Assembly: GCA_947174705.1 (NCBI GenBank)
Contig: CAMWKB010000008.1
Span: 1-52,490 of the forward strand
Direction: 5' to 3'
DNA: 52,490 bases
Origin: an uncultured Lachnospiraceae bacterium
GTDB taxonomy: Bacteria; Bacillota; Clostridia; Lachnospirales; Lachnospiraceae
Made by a program: the position numbers and the translations under genes. The notes under the pieces were generated by a model that worked only from the letters and a program-made list of their open reading frames with translations, was not told where the DNA came from and made no database searches. This document shows, one piece after another, positions 52,391-52,490 of this stretch. The stretch's first letter is position 1. The number at the start of each line of letters is the position of its first letter.

Positions 52391-52490
52391 GGCGGTTTAA
52401 AATGTGACATCTTCAGCGGCATTTTTTATTAATAATGAAAAGATGGCATGATTTTGCATCCGCAAGTGTGATATTATACTAGCATGATAT
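52391..52490. other. Right edge, no gene recognised
   Basis: 100 bp. A TTGCAT and a TATACT lie near 52455-52475 with about 15-bp spacing and could be a weak promoter for a gene beyond the edge; I see nothing else. Confidence 0.3.

Larger units (their letters stand above)
35281..52490. mobile_element. Prophage or phage-like element, left part (continues beyond window)
   Basis: From the split M23 gene to the right edge every recognisable gene is phage-type: large serine integrase, LexA-like repressor with Cro-like partner and shared operators, replication and nuclease genes, RinA-like activator, ORF6N protein. Integrase sits right at the junction. No terminase, portal, capsid or lysis gene is visible, so late genes and the right end must lie outside, or the element is defective. 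Confidence 0.85.

Overview
The window is a stretch of a low-GC Gram-positive chromosome, most likely a gut Lachnospiraceae (Clostridia) species. The support is the gene order (spc and alpha ribosomal operons with adk, map, a KOW protein, infA and rpmJ, later ecfA1-ecfA2-ecfT-truA-rplM-rpsI), the long 178-residue L17, AGGAGG-type ribosome binding sites, sigma-A promoters of the TTGACA/TATAAT kind, and secreted proteins with BspA-like, CAP and Ig-like domains. Species identity cannot be read from the sequence alone.

Layout. 1-9003: plus-strand ribosomal superoperon, L6 (cut by the window edge) through L17, with SecY, adenylate kinase, methionine aminopeptidase, IF-1, L36 (too short for simple ORF calling), S13, S11, S4 and RNA polymerase alpha, closed by a strong terminator. 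9159-17642: a cell-envelope stress island with a BlaI repressor behind its own palindromic operators, a BlaR1-like M56 metalloprotease with an unusual 370-residue C-terminal extension, a BceRS-type two-component system, a BceAB-type ABC exporter, and a convergent VanY-like D,D-carboxypeptidase. 17726-22603: ECF transporter energising module, truA, rplM and rpsI. 22742-34566: an orphan D12-class adenine methylase, a 1514-residue secreted protein with a CAP domain between BspA-like repeats, an SDR reductase, thioredoxin reductase, an SH3-NlpC/P60 hydrolase, long-form hibernation factor HPF behind a region with DnaA-box-like sequences, and a polytopic GT-C-like membrane protein.

34626-52490: an M23 peptidase gene is broken just after its first zinc-binding motif, and a prophage or phage-like element begins there. 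Next to the junction lies a large serine recombinase on the minus strand. Two minus-strand accessory genes follow, interleaved with two copies of a conserved hairpin repeat; one copy has its own promoter and could be a small RNA of about 75 nt. Then come a LexA-type repressor and a Cro-like gene with shared GTTTAG/CTAAAC operators, and a plus-strand early operon: small ORFs, RNase H-like, HNH nuclease, a replication-associated pair, a DUF4373 protein, a 557-aa zinc-ribbon protein, a C5 methyltransferase with five internal repeats, an ASCH-like protein, DUF551 and a RinA/ArpU-like activator. Last are a second repressor switch (antisense-overlapping XRE genes plus an ORF6N protein behind TACATACA operators) and a nucleotide-processing, TIR/deoxyribosyltransferase-like protein that may be a defence cargo gene. 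No packaging or structural genes are visible, so the element continues past the right edge, and the 3' half of the M23 gene should lie at its far end.

The best leads for something undescribed are the peptidase gene interrupted by a serine-recombinase prophage (possibly reversible), the duplicated hairpin around a two-TM coiled-coil gene with a candidate sRNA, and the cargo gene at 51548. All names rest on motif recognition without database searches.
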